Source: Turritopsis dohrnii
Taxonomy: Eukaryota > Cnidaria > Hydrozoa > Anthoathecata > Oceaniidae
Reading direction: 5' to 3'
DNA length: 64,000 nucleotides
NCBI GenBank assembly: GCA_027922465.2
Contig: BQMF02000066.1
Span: 1,054,001-1,118,000 of the forward strand
Below, one piece after another: positions 37,001 through 47,593 of the stretch. Under the pieces are notes generated by a model that ran no database searches, was not told where the DNA came from, and was given only the letters and a program-made list of their open reading frames with translations. How positions within the stretch are numbered: the stretch's first letter is position 1; every line of letters begins with the position of its first letter. The translations under genes and the position numbers were made by a program.

Positions 37001-37088
37001 ACAACTACCTGGCTATGCAACTGGAAATGAAAAATCAAATGCTATTTTCGATATGAATAGGGCTGGTTTCAACGAAATGGGCCGATGA
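33963..37088 (+). CDS. LINE ORF2: AP-type endonuclease and reverse transcriptase
   Basis: Open for 1041 codons. Endonuclease motifs: ALTETWL (catalytic Glu), GDFNLPHYDW (Asp/Asn) and a late ISHHHLIQF where the family normally has S-D-H, so one catalytic Asp seems replaced. RT motifs: NYRPVSLTSHLIKIFEKVL, YLDFSKAFDKVDH, GVPQGSVLGPLLF and the FADD catalytic box (SFADDTRMS), then the thumb (KDLGVIMENDCTF). The frame has no ATG before the endonuclease domain. ORF2 is probably made by frameshifting or reinitiation from ORF1, or an indel has hidden its start. Confidence 0.93.
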   Translation: MDSNPSIPEDTTSFKPVDAAATTIFLPNVLDSFSILNVQGLKPQTVLSKIPYVKETLYEKKQLFIALTETWLHKHREAELVIEGYKLFRADRNREKKKRGRSSGGVAFYIKEEIAVSCEKLIEYSNGVNELLVLYSKMHNITLAIIYRQPDDSTHGHPSKEKEFQEILQKLKECFDMCGQTSDIFICGDFNLPHYDWLNMTCKDGISTSERNMITMLRDFTDALHMQQIVEASTHKDGNTLDLLFTNNKQLIHSYNIFPNSHTISHHHLIQFNTHTLTKRSTLPKTTNRTPVNSFERYNLFDTNIDWEKLRNSFSFIDYAVEFETLEPVEQLNKILKMSNDIISTEAPTRPSYDDKQKSKIPKDRRVLMRKRNKLRKKFIKTKTELQKSKIFSELITIEVRLNNSRDKQLINSERKATNAIKDNPKYFFAYTKKHCKVKSRVGPLYNKDEKTFTSDSLEMANLLQKQYQTVFSTPLDIDIDTEFPELLFNDIEFKTSDFLEAIESLKPNAAAGPEGLPAKLLLECKEFFAEFLRKFWKNCFDKGLTPSMLRTHFVTPIYKGGNQGDPANYRPVSLTSHLIKIFEKVLKTKIVEFLDSQQLLNDTQHGFRKGRSCLSQLLVHFDRILTELQNGHNVDTIYLDFSKAFDKVDHKLIITKLNQLGIGGKIAKWIYSFLINRKQYVLVDGKMSHSADVVSGVPQGSVLGPLLFLLMIGDIDKNTIYTFLSSFADDTRMSKAISNLIDTFKLQSDLNTAFKWTLENNMKLNGDKFEHLHYGNDLDIRKLSLYLDNQGKRITSKEFVKDLGVIMENDCTFTKQINSIITKTKELSAWVLRTFHTREKLILLTLWKSLIIPYFDYCSPLWSPTKKGDIQEIEKVQKAFVNNINEVRHLNYWEQLHKLGLYSLERRRERYQVIYVWCILEGTVPNFSHFNPESGDQIGGISSYIHNRHGRLCSIPPVSRGRFQGAMYGSFRYRGPKLFNCLPKTLRDMTRCSKDLFKKELDVYLKTVADYPQLPGYATGNEKSNAIFDMNRAGFNEMGR

Positions 37089-37130
37089 AGATATCATCAA
37101 AACTCAACAATAGGTAACAATAGGTAAAAA

Positions 37131-37717
37131 TTATTAAAAGAAGCAAAAACAATAGCTTAATTTAGCTTCGAATAAAATCAAATCATTTTGATTTTATTCC
37201 GAATAGTTTAGCAAAGTTCAAAGAATACCGACATTTAGATCATCGAACACGTGTTCCACAAAGGTAATTCAATGGGTTTAGGACAAATTCCCTCAAGAAA
37301 GTAACAATTGTACATGAAGAAAAATGTGCGTGTCGATGCTAACGGTAAAATTATTGAAGCTTTAAAAAAAGGTGAAGATTTAAATCGTTTAATCTCAATT
37401 CTTGAAAAGTCAAATGCTCCATGGTCACGTTCTTTGAAATAATCTTTCACTTAACATTTTCTGTTTCGTTTTCTGGAATTCAAAAGATTCGCTATACACC
37501 ATACATGAAGAAGCAATATTTGAACAAACTAAAACTTCTTCAACTGCTTTTTCCATGATGAATGAATGAACCTTACACTTATAACCCATAACTTATCGTA
37601 TTAGTTTATTGATTATTAGTTTATCAGTGTATTTGAACATAAACTAAATTATTAGAATAATTTTCTGTTTCTATTTTAGGAATAGTTTAGCGAATAGTTT
37701 ACCGTCTAACAGGGCCT
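37131..37717. other. Right interior of the Harbinger-like element
   Basis: AT-rich, no gene. AATAAAATCAAA and its complement form a small palindrome near 37170-37200. The right TIR is at about 37679-37717. Confidence 0.6.
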
Positions 37718-37947
37718 TAAGACGAATATTTTTTCACAAGCCATTTCGAAAGGTTGAAATTATTTTAACTCACATTCGCACAGTAGAGAAAAAAAATTTA
37801 TCGCTCGAAAAACAAAAATATTTAATGCGCATGCTCAATTTTTTTCTCCATCGAAATAATTCGAACAAAAGTGTAGTCGTGGAAATAGCGCTTAATAGCT
37901 TGAAAGAAAACATCGGTTAAAATTGAAAAGCGTCTGAGGCATTTTAA

Positions 37948-39135
37948 TTAATGTCCAGAAGCTTTCCCACCACGTTCTACTACAAGTGGTAGCACTTTTT
38001 GAAGGTGGTTGATATATTTAGTGCATTTTTCCCAATCAACTCTTTCCTTCCAAAAATCATTCAGTCCTCCGACCAGCTCCTCCTTATTGGTTGGTTTAAT
38101 TCTTGTGCGAATATAGTTTTTCAGCTCATTCCACAGCATCTCAATCAGATTCAAGTCTGGACTTTCTGGCGGTGTTGGCCAATGATTAATTCCATTATTG
38201 AGCATGAAGTACTGAGCAAGTTTACCTTAAAGATAAAGTCAGTATAATTAAACGTTACAAAACGCTATACTGTTCCTTTTTGTTTGAAAATTAACACATG
38301 CAAAACAATGATTTCTTACTGGTATAATTAGGATCATTGTCTTGCTGAAATCGGTGACCATCCGGGTAAATATTCTTTATGAAGGGTAGCAATTCTGTTT
38401 TCAGTATTTCATTGACGTAAAACTCCTTCCTCATTATACCGGAAAAAAATTTTAAGTTTGTTGGTCCACGTTTTGATATCCCTGCCCACACATGCACTTT
38501 ATAGGGATGTTTAGGTTTTGGTTTTAGCTTTGGTTGCTGTCCTTTTTTCCTAAAAGAAATTCTCCCATGTCTGTCCAACATGATTGTTGACTCGTCTGTA
38601 AATATTACATTATCAAAATTTTCTTCATCTGCGATGCATTTAGAAGCAAATTCTAATCTTTTTATTTGGTTCGGTATCCGTATCAGTTGGCAGTATTTAG
38701 ACCCTCTCATGGTCCATCCCAACTTTTTCCGCGCTTTGCGAATTGTACTTGTTGAAAAGTTCATGTCGAATTTTTCATGAATGATTTTTTGCAAGCCTAA
38801 ACGAATATAATTATGATGATCATAAATTTCAATTTGTAAGAACTCGAAAATGATGTTTTATGTAGCTACTTACTTGATGATGATCATTCATCATTATCTT
38901 CGTAACATTTGTCGATGAAATTTTTTATTTCACCAGTCACCTTCGGTATTCGTCCACTTTTTTTCTTCAGGTATGCTGTCCCACTTTCTTTAAATCTATT
39001 TATGTATTTACTGACAGTTTGACGAGTGACTGTGATGTCATCTTCGTCTCGTAGTATTTCCACTATTTCTGTTATTTTTTTGTTTTTCAAAGAGTTTCCT
39101 ATGCGTTTTCGGTGATAATCATGTAAGTAAGGCAT
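37948..39135 (-). pseudogene. Tc1-type DD34E transposase with two introns, one in-frame stop
   Basis: Minus-strand exons 39135-38874, 38796-38320 and 38225-37948 join in phase across GT-AG introns of about 77 and 94 bp. The N-terminus has paired HTH motifs (TVTRQTVSKYINRFK; STIRKARKKLGW). The catalytic core has Asp in VIFTDESTIM, Asp in FQQDNDP and Glu in SPDLNLIEMLW, the Tc1 arrangement. A TGA follows NDE at the end of exon 1, before a run of serines, so this copy is probably dead. It lies inside the TA-target composite, whose termini it could in principle serve. Introns are unusual in Tc1 transposases. Confidence 0.85.
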
Positions 39136-39922
39136 TTTTTCAGAAATACTGAAGCATAGCAGACATAAATTAGCTTTTCTATCGGAGACTTTTTAGATCA
39201 GGTAAATGGTTTTTCATTTTTGAATAATATTCTTAAGAATTCTTTGAACACTATTTACGTAAAGGAAATCTAAGTGTGAAAATGTGTTATGTTGAAACGT
39301 CATGATAAAATATCTTTCCAGAAGTACACCCAGCCGGTCTGTTTCTATTCCTGTTTCTACCCATTCATTCTATAGTGATATCAATGAATATTTCTGCTAA
39401 ATTGCATGTTCCATGTGTCCAGGTGTCTTCACATATTTACTTAGTGCTTTGAAATCAGAAAAAGCAATGTGTCTAAAAAAGGACTCATATTATTAAAGAA
39501 GCCAAACGTGGGCTGTCAATTTCAAACAATTCCTCAAAAGAATGAATTGGACATTATGACACTATTTACTTTCAGAAGTAGCCAAATCTTTCTTCTTCTT
39601 TTTTCGATGGAAAATCTTTCTTCCATACGAAAATAATTTGTAAAACCAGGTGTTTTCTTTCAGTTTTTTTTTCTTTTCTTCATTTATTTATTTATTTTTG
39701 AGGAACCATCATTAATTCGAAACCAATCAAATGCAAAACTTATTATTATTCTGTATTATGGGGATAAAATAATTGTTCAGAATAAATTGAAACACTGTCA
39801 CGATAGAATTTCAATTAAACCGAACTTTCCGTTACAAATTATTCCTATAAATTTTCTCGAAACTTTTTATATTCATTTCTATCTTCAGATAAGCAAGTGA
39901 TTCTCGGTTTTTCGAATTTAAA
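39136..39922. other. Non-coding spacer
   Basis: No exon was recognised between the Tc1-like transposase and the BEN gene, which are divergently oriented, so this could hold their promoters. No element can be named. Confidence 0.4.
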
Positions 39923-41974
39923 ATGGCAGCAAGAAAACTTACCAAACAATTTCGACATGGTTTATTTTACTTTTCATCCAATAAAACTTTAATGACTTTA
40001 AGCACCAAATACATTAAAGAAAGTATTAATGAAGTAGGAAGTGAAGTCAGCCTGGTGCTCAATGGAAAAGGAGAAAAAGGGAAAATTATTGCCTTGAACG
40101 GTAAGTACTGATAGTGTTAATATTTTTGATCAGCTACATGTTTATTCATCTGTTAATTTCCGGTTAATTATTTGTAGATGACATCAACATTCTAAATGTG
40201 AAGTCAATGGAATTTTTGGACAATAATGCCTGCATGTTTGAAAAAGACGCAGATTTGAGCGGTGAGTACGATGACAGTGAATATGAGATACTGCTGCGAA
40301 TAGCACAAAAAGGAAAAAGGAAAAGAAAGTTGAAGGAGAAAACAACAAAGAAAACAGAACCCAAAACCAAAAATATAGCGGTGACAAAAAAATTGGTAAC
40401 TTGCGTTTTTTTATTCATCTACATGTTTATCACCCGATCGTATTAATTCATAATTTTTTTCATATAACAACGCTTCCTTATTATGTGTTCTAGGCTACAA
40501 CGATCTGTTCTGTCACACCACAACCATCGAAGCAGTTACGGCTGAATAAAATGGTGACAAAAGAGAGCGTAACGGCAAAAGAAAACATCGTGACAGAAGA
40601 GGGCGTGATGGCAAATGAAAGGGTAGTGACTCAAGAGGGCGTAATGGCAAAAGAAAACATCGTGACAGAAGAGGGTGTGATGGGAAATGAAAGGGTAGTG
40701 ACTCAAGAAGCATAATGACAAAAGAAAGCATCGCGGCAGAAGAGGGCGTGATGGCAAATGAAACGGTAATGACTCAAGAGGGCGTAATGGCAAAAGAAAA
40801 CATCGCGACAGAAGAGGGCGTGATGGCAAATAAAAGGGTGGGTGTAGTGGACAAAGGAGATGCAGCTCCAGAAGAGAGCATAATGGTGGGAGAAAATAAA
40901 GATTTGCTTCCCTCGACAACGGAGCACACGGCTGACCTGATAGCGGCACTGTCATCAACATTTGATGAAAATAATGAAACCTCCGAGAGTGTACAAGTGG
41001 ATTTCTCAATGTGGTCTGGCACAGAGGTGTGTTTTTTTTAACATAAATTGTTCTTGAACTTTTCAGATCAACTAGTTTTTCGATGGTCTCAGCAACACAA
41101 ATTCTTTTAAACAAAGAGCTGATTCAATTTAAAGGTTAATGCTTCATCAATAATTCATAAAAAAATTCCAGCCTCAGCAAGAAAAAAAAAATTTTTTCAC
41201 AATTTTTTTGCCTTTGTGTACATTTCAATTTTTTTTAATGCTAATGTTTACATAAACTCATGATTTCACTTATTCTAGATTCAAATACAAGCACAAGCTC
41301 TGTTGTTGGTAATGGACAAAATGGAAACTTTAGTGCAACAGCAACAAGAACTTCTTACCCGACAGGAGGCTATCGAGAACCAGCTTCAAGCGCAAATTGG
41401 GAATCAAGTCTTCATTCAAGACCAACTCTGCAGGATCACATCGATGCTGGAGCAACTGTACGGAAGAGTTTCCTATATGGATGCTCCAAGATTGATGTAC
41501 AGTTCTCCACCCAAAAAATTTCAGTGACAACCAAAAACTTCTACCACAGCCGAAAAATTAGATTATGTTGTAGAACCAAAATTGCCAAAACAACCTTCTC
41601 AGTCATCATTTATATGCACTGGAGAAATAAGCCATGGCGAAAATGATTGCATACCAGTAAACGCTGAACCGTCACGTTCCGATGATGTAGAATTAAGCTT
41701 TTCGGAACTTACTAAAATTTCTTATCAGTCCTCATCAGTTCCTAACTTCGCCAAGAACTTGGCATTTAAAATATTTTCAGACGAGGAGCGCAAAGAATGC
41801 AACTGTTCAGGACTGAAAGGTAAGAAAAAGTTTAATGAAGAAAAGCTATGTAAACTGAAGGATTACGTGTTAGGTGTTTATGAAATGATGACGGCTGAAA
41901 GGGAATCGATGTGGTTTAAATGCAGAGATGCAATCAACGAAGCTTGCAGACGACCTAAAAAGATTAAATTATAA
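39923..41974 (+). pseudogene. BEN-domain gene with a frameshift and a premature stop
   Basis: Exons 39923-40100, 40178-40395, 40494-41026 and 41279-41974 join with consistent phases. Exons 1-2 form a basic N-terminus (MAARKLTKQF...). Exon 3 has tandem 72-nt repeats. Exon 4 has a coiled coil (METLVQQQQELLTRQEAIEN) and a C-terminal BEN domain (FAKNLAFKIFSDEE...KLKDYVLGVYEMM...WFKCRDAINEACR). BEN domains bind DNA or mediate chromatin contacts. Two lesions break it: a 1-nt deletion in the repeats giving TAA at 40713, and an in-frame TGA at 41525-41527. It lies within the candidate TA-target composite, so it could be cargo or a trapped host gene. Assembly error is possible. Confidence 0.75.
40547..40830 (+). 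repeat. Coding minisatellite, about 72-nt period
   Basis: Units encode alternating motifs such as VTEEGVMANER and VTQEGVMAKENI. About four units are seen. One unit (near 40701-40720) lacks one base relative to the others, which shifts the frame. The minus-strand open frame over this stretch is only a shadow of the repeat. Confidence 0.85.
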
Positions 41975-42760
41975 TGTTTTCATCTTTCTTGTAGTATATA
42001 CTTTTTATGAATTAAAACAGATCACACAAATTAATTTTAGTGAATTCTACCCGAAACTATTAAGTTTGAGAAAAGTTCTTCGCATAACATATTTTTCACA
42101 ATCAATACGAGATACGTATTACAAAAATTTCATATGCATGAGCGACAGATTGGGCGGTTATAGCGTCATATGAAATATTAAAATGTTATTGCATGTTTTT
42201 TTTACGTAATTATAAAAAGATCAACACTACAGGTGTTTGGTTTAAAATTTTCGTTTCATTCATTTCGAAAAATGTCACGGGAATGTTGATCTTTGTGAAA
42301 AACGTCTTTTCAATTAGAAACAAATTGTTAAACAGGGTTTTGAAAATTTTCCTGCATGCAATTCTGTAATTAGTATATGCCTTACACGAAATTTACCTGA
42401 AAACCCGTAAATTTATATGTGCAATCTCAGGTATTGCTTTGCCGTATATTTTGTGTAATATGAGAGTAATTTTCAAACAAAATTAGAAAATCTCTTTTCA
42501 AATGGAAACTTAAACAAAATCATAAACTAAAAGGTCTCTTAACATTACGATTGTATAGGGAGCATGTGCACGATCCATCACATCATGTTACAAAGACAAT
42601 TTTTCCCATAGTGTGTACACCATGGTGCAGGCCAGAACGTAATGATTACAGAAACCTGAACAAAGATATATGTTGTAGAATATACGTTCTTATAATACCA
42701 TTATGTTTGGAATTTGTGAAGTGGGAAATTTTAAAAATGTTTTATTGCGGAATGTGTTTT
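41975..42760. other. Non-coding stretch
   Basis: No gene was recognised. An end-like sequence, AAAAGGTCTCTTAACAT, at about 42529 resembles the termini of the 30045-44551 element. Confidence 0.45.
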
Positions 42761-43468
42761 CAGGGGCTAATCCAGAAAACTATTTTGGGCGTCGGTAGTA
42801 ATAGCAACATAAGAACGAAGGCCTTTTTGAAACGCCGAATATGTGTACATCGCATCTGGGGGTCTGGGGCAGAGCCTTAGTGGGGGTCCAGAGTCGATAC
42901 TCTTTAAAAATATCAACTATTTATATGAACTAAAACATGTTCAACGTATTAAAATAAGTTTTCACGCTCAATTGACAACGAAGGATACCAGCAAGGCTCG
43001 TTTTCGCGTTATTCAATGAAATTAAAAAGCATCTTAGTTTCCAGCTCCCTTTAGTGAAAGCGTAACCGAATTTCCACAAACGGAAACTTGCTTAAGTTAA
43101 AATAATTTTTTGGGGCTGTGGTTGCACACTGTTGGCTGATTGCAAACATCCTCATGACAAGACCTGGTGGCAGTGGAGAGTAAAAGGATTCCCCGGCATA
43201 TATTTTTTTAAAGATCATGCTTTGAAACATTTTATTATTTTTCGTGATGGTTAACGAAAACAAATCGACACTGAATGAGGAATATGTAACGTTTTCAGAG
43301 AGAATGGCCTGTTATGTTTTCATTAGATTATTAAGAAATCAGCAAGAGAAGCATTCTAATGTATTTCTGTAGTTAATTTTTGCACAACTAGTATCGAATT
43401 TGGGCGCCCAAATTGGAGGCGCCCAAACTCGGTATACCGTTGTGGATTTTGGCCTCTATCAACCCCTG
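42761..43468. mobile_element. hAT-like MITE, copy 1 (5-bp target duplication)
   Basis: Starts CAGGGGCTAATCC and ends AACCCCTG. GTTTT is duplicated on both sides (42756-42760, 43469-43473). Inside are TTGGGCG...CGCCCAA palindromes. It shares ends and internal blocks with 51473-52183 and 53008-53468. CAGGGG termini with 5-bp duplications fit the hAT5 group. No transposase is encoded. Confidence 0.85.
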
Positions 43469-43473
43469 GTTTT

Positions 43474-44520
43474 ATGTAGAACTCATGAAAATAAAATGAA
43501 TGATAAAGTTTTTATGAATGTCATAACGCATGCACATTTTTTTTCTTCCTTAAGGGAAGTTGATTTCCTTTTCTCTTCGATGTGGAGAAAAGAAAAGAAA
43601 TCCAAATAATAAATGAGCAAAGAATTCTTTGCAAATTGATAAAAGATTCAAAGCTTTACTTCTTTTTACTGAATGTTTTATTCTAACGAACGTTTCAAGC
43701 TCTTTCCCGCGCCATTCATTTGATGTAAATTTATTTGTTTACTTGTTGATTAAAAAGATCAACACGCCAGGTGTAAACTTTCAATGAAAGTTTCATTCAT
43801 TTAAAAAGCATGTTACGTGCTTCTTTCTCGTGGAAAAAGGTAAAAAACAAGACTTCTTATCCGTCAGAATCTTAACCTTTCCAAGCTTAAACCAAACACT
43901 CCTCAAAGAGGTTGATTTAAGTTAATGGCAAATACACTTCCAAGTAGTACTCTATGGCCTCCAGTTACTAAAAATTGTGTGTGATCGCTTCCGAGATGTC
44001 AGGTGACACTTCTTTGATATCATTACGAACTTGATTAATATCCTGTTATGCCGGGACTTCAATAACGATGTAAAACACCGACAAAAATTTCTGTTTCCAT
44101 CCCACCCACTTTATTTTAAATTCAGACTTTTCGTTTCTACTTTTCTTTTTTTAATGACCTGCCTTATCGGAATAAATTTTTCGTCGGACAAAATTTCATC
44201 CAACGAAAAATCACATTTCAACAGTTTCATTTATTTTTGTCGAACAAAAGTTTCGTTGCTTCCAGAAAATTTCTTACTTTTTTAATTACACTATATTTAA
44301 AAATTTTGAATTAATCTTAAGATAAATTTCTAAGAACTCCCTGATGCAAGAAGTTTTGTGAATATTCTTTAATGAATTAATTACAAGATTCTTATTGTGT
44401 TTTCCAACCGGGGAAACACGACCGGATGTAACGAGTGTATATTGTGTCTTCCACGTTTCAGCGTGTTTGAAGACATCATGAACATTGTGGAAACGTGCGT
44501 GGCCGCCTTGTTACACGATC
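43474..44520. other. Non-coding stretch near the right end of the TA-target element
   Basis: No gene was seen. Around 44400-44520 are short inverted GGAAACACG / CGTGTTTCC-like units typical of subterminal transposon sequence. Confidence 0.45.
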
Positions 44521-44989
44521 CACGATGTTAAGAGACCTTTTACCAGTACTGTATTCGCTCAAAAAATAGCAAAAAAAATTTTTAGCTTTTCCTATGTAAT
44601 TTTTATCATAAATTAAGTTTCTGGAGTCAAAAATTTAAATTTAGAAGCACTTTTTCCAAAAAACGCGTTTTTGTATTCTACTCAGCATTTTTTAAATAAA
44701 TATGTGACGTTCGAGGGGACTTTGATAACAAATGATAAAACATTTTATAACGTTTAAACGTTTTACACTTTGTTTAAAAACGTTTTTTCAGTAACGAAAA
44801 AACGAAGTCTTGTCATTTGGGCAACGTTGTAAACGTTTTCTTAAACGTTTTTTCGTTTTCGTAAAAAACGTTTTTTTTTGTTTTCGAAAAAACGTTTAAA
44901 CGTTTTTACATAAAAAAAGATGAAAATGATATTTAAGTTTTGTTTACAAAAAGCATTTTCAGTTACTCAACCCGCTCAAAACACTTTAA

Positions 44990-45991
44990 GGATAGTCCAT
45001 ACCCTCCGAGGTGAATTTTTTTGAAAAAAAATTTTTTTCAATATTTCCTTTCAATTTTTTATTTAAAAACAGATTCTGCAATCAGAATTTTAAAATTCCA
45101 AATAATTATGGAGTTATTAGCAAAAACCAAAAGGCAAGAAAATCTTTGTTTACACAAGTAATTAATCTTTCGGTGAAATAAAAGAGATTTCTCTCAATAT
45201 ACGCACATGCATGACGCCATACATACTTTTTCGGCTTTGTTTACTTTTCGTATTCAATATTTTGCTTTATTATCGTTAAAAATAAAACCAGGTGGTTTTC
45301 TTTATAATTATACACACTATCATTATTCAATGAGATAGTTTTCTACCTTTTTAACTTTTCATACATTCCAACATCTCACATTCACAATAGAATTTGATCG
45401 CTATTCAATTTTGTTTACACAAGCGATGGAAGAAGAAAAAATCTTTAAATGTGATTTTCTCTGAAAGTAATTTTAGCTTGATGACCAACATTTAAAGAGT
45501 TCCAACTCCCCTTGTGAACGAGATATAACCATGCGGGTTTTTTCATTTTGTTCAGTTGGCCTTTGCGCAAAAAAGTTTGCCACATATTTTGAAAAGAATC
45601 AAAATTCGCCCCGTGAGGGAGAGTTGAAGTTAAAGAATCAACGTTTTTATAGGGTCATGAACAAAAAGCTTTATATTTTTGGAAGTAATGAGTTTGAAAA
45701 AAAACTGTGGCAAACTTTTTTCGACAAATGATCATGGATTTCAAAAGTGCAATTTGTTTGAAAAAAAAGTGTAATGGAGGGGAGTTGGAACTTTTTAATT
45801 CAATGCGTTCTAAATTTTACTTTTTTTCTTCTAATTCCTGTCCTTTTCATTTTTAATAAACAAAATATGGATCATTAGACAGATAATTAAATAAGGATTC
45901 AGAAAATATATACTTTTGATAAGAAAAAATCAACACATTTCAAATTATCAGGGAAAAACTGAAATCATGCTTAGGAGGGTATGGACTATCC
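44990..45991. mobile_element. TTAA-target TIR element (Kolobok/piggyBac-like), about 1 kb
   Basis: GGATAGTCCATACCCTCC and its complement form the termini. TTAA lies immediately outside both (44986-44989, 45992-45995). Non-coding. It contains a second TTAA element. Confidence 0.82.
45496..45794. mobile_element. Nested TTAA-target MITE, 299 bp
   Basis: AGAGTTCCAACTCCCCTT faces its near complement, AGGGGAGTTGGAACTTT. TTAA is on both sides (45492-45495, 45795-45798). It sits inside the 44990-45991 element, so it is younger. Confidence 0.8.
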
Positions 45992-46838
45992 TTAACCTTC
46001 CACTGTCCAAGAAGAGTTCCTAGTTGGTCTGGAATCAATGGAGGATAGTCGTCCAAGGACCACGTCATAAATAATTACGCTATAAATTGTACTGAATAAG
46101 TGTAGTTTTACGTTAGAATTTAAATTCTGGAATACGGTTTAATCCATAATACATAATGTCAGTAATAACTGGTGGCTGTAATTCGTTATTAAAACCAGTT
46201 ATAATACATTTTGTATAACCATTCACTTGAGAGAAAAACATTGACGTCATTAAACTCAATCAAAACAAAAGAACGCACCTTGTTCATAAATACATTCGCA
46301 GGTAACTTATGTAAGTATATTAATGCACTGATTACTTGGTTCTCATTCAGTTAAAGATTAAAGAAACAACAGCTGTTTCAAAAGTTACTACAAATAGAAA
46401 CCGTCCGATATAATTCTATTAATTCTATAATAGAACGAAGTTGATAGAATTGCTATCTTGTAAATCCTCAGGGAAAAGTTTCATGTTTATTTTCGTAAAG
46501 ATGTATTTTCACTCGGCGAAAGTTGTTTTAAATGGATAATTTTACAGACAATGTCAGATCTGGAAAAACCTTAATTATTCTTTTTTAAGAGACATTTCAC
46601 TTTCGCTAATGCACTCTTAATCAAATTGCTTCACAACGTTTTTAGGTATCTTTATGGACTTCATTTTGATAATATTTTAAGGTTTTGAGATGAACTGATG
46701 AATGATGTGCGCGACCACAGTGATTGATATGGAAACTGGCCTTTAGTTTCGCCTTCCTAGATGAGCAGCTGCCAAAGTAACTGCTCACCGACTATGAGTG
46801 AAAATGATTATTGTGTTCAGTATCTGGTCTTTCTTTAA

Positions 46839-47593
46839 AGGGAAATTAGGCCTTAAAATTTCTTTTCTAATTTTGAGCATGAAATACTTCATTCATCCTA
46901 GAGGAACACCTTTTTATGTATAAAAGGTATTCCAAATGAAAAAAACTGCTAAAAAAACAATTTAGTTAAATCGCCATTACAACTTTCATTATAAATATCA
47001 TGACGTCACAGAGCGAATTTCATTTGCAGAAACATCAGACGTAGACAGAACATGATGACATGTTTTCTACCCCTACGTTCTAAAGATATGAGAAATGGTA
47101 GAAAAACAATAAAGACAACACAAAGATATTTATCGTTCATCAACATAACAATCTTAAACATCAAGAAACAGCAAAATGTAAAATAAGTTTATCGTTGGCG
47201 ATTCAAGAAAAACAAAAACAGTCATACTGAAGATTTCATTTTTTATCCATCTAAAGTATACACATTTGTTCTAAAACTCACTTACGCACGTATACCTGCT
47301 ATAAATCTAAAACAAAATACTTTTTAATAAAGGTTTTATATCACAAAAAACACAAGAACTTTCATCAACAAAAACAAAATATTGTAGTTTATGTAATCCT
47401 TACAAAAACAGCGATCGCGCTGTGACGTCAAAATTTACATCGCAGAGCACTGCAATGGCGTCCATTGTTAGATACTAAATAACGAAAAACTGAGTATAAT
47501 TATCATTTAAGATAATTTTTAATGATCACAGAAGATTAATGAGACCTTTCTGCAGCTAATATAAAAAGTTTTTGATAAAGGCTTACTTTCCCT
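46839..47593. mobile_element. TTAA-target MITE, 755 bp
   Basis: AGGGAAATTAGGCCT faces AGGCTTACTTTCCCT, with TTAA outside both (46835-46838, 47594-47597). No coding content. Confidence 0.75.

Larger units (their letters stand above)
32540..37130 (+). mobile_element. Near-full-length CR1/L2-like LINE
   Basis: It has a 5' region with AGTCAGTAAA tandem units at about 32509-32540, ORF1 (PHD plus CCCH), ORF2 (endonuclease and RT), and a 3' end with ACAATAGGTA units at about 37107-37128. Both ORFs are long and open, so this is much younger than the other LINE remnants in the window. Target duplications are uncertain; a loose TAAAA(G/A)TTATTA similarity exists at the two ends. Confidence 0.85.
32375..37717. 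mobile_element. Non-autonomous Harbinger-like element containing a LINE
   Basis: The ends are inverted repeats, about 39 bp with a few mismatches (AGGCCCTGTTAGACG then TAAA and TCGCTAAACTATTCC). They are flanked by TAA on both sides (32372-32374 and 37718-37720), the 3-bp TWA duplication of PIF/Harbinger. No Harbinger transposase is inside. Most of the length is a LINE (about 32540-37130). Without it the host element would be about 0.7 kb. Confidence 0.82.
30045..44551. mobile_element. Candidate 14.5-kb TA-target composite transposon
   Basis: The ends match as inverted repeats: CAGTACTGGTAAAAGGTCTC... for 31 identical bp (30045-30075 versus 44521-44551), with weaker similarity to about 45 bp. 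TA flanks both ends (30043-30044, 44552-44553). Inside lie a Tc1-type transposase, a BEN-domain gene, a Harbinger/LINE nest (32375-37717) and a hAT-like MITE (42761-43468). Without the two nested elements the core would be about 8.5 kb. A degenerate third terminus-like sequence at about 42529 (AAAAGGTCTCTTAACAT) allows a smaller element 42529-44551 instead. Whether the ends belong to one element is inference. Confidence 0.5.

Noticed and set aside
40536..41114. 192-codon minus-strand open frame rich in His, Leu and Pro
   Set aside because: It is the complement of the BEN gene's coding minisatellite; repeats without stops on one strand often stay open on the other.
41525..41527. In-frame TGA in the BEN gene as a selenocysteine codon
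   Set aside because: No conserved Cys/Sec context and a second lesion (frameshift at about 40705) is present; loss of function is simpler.
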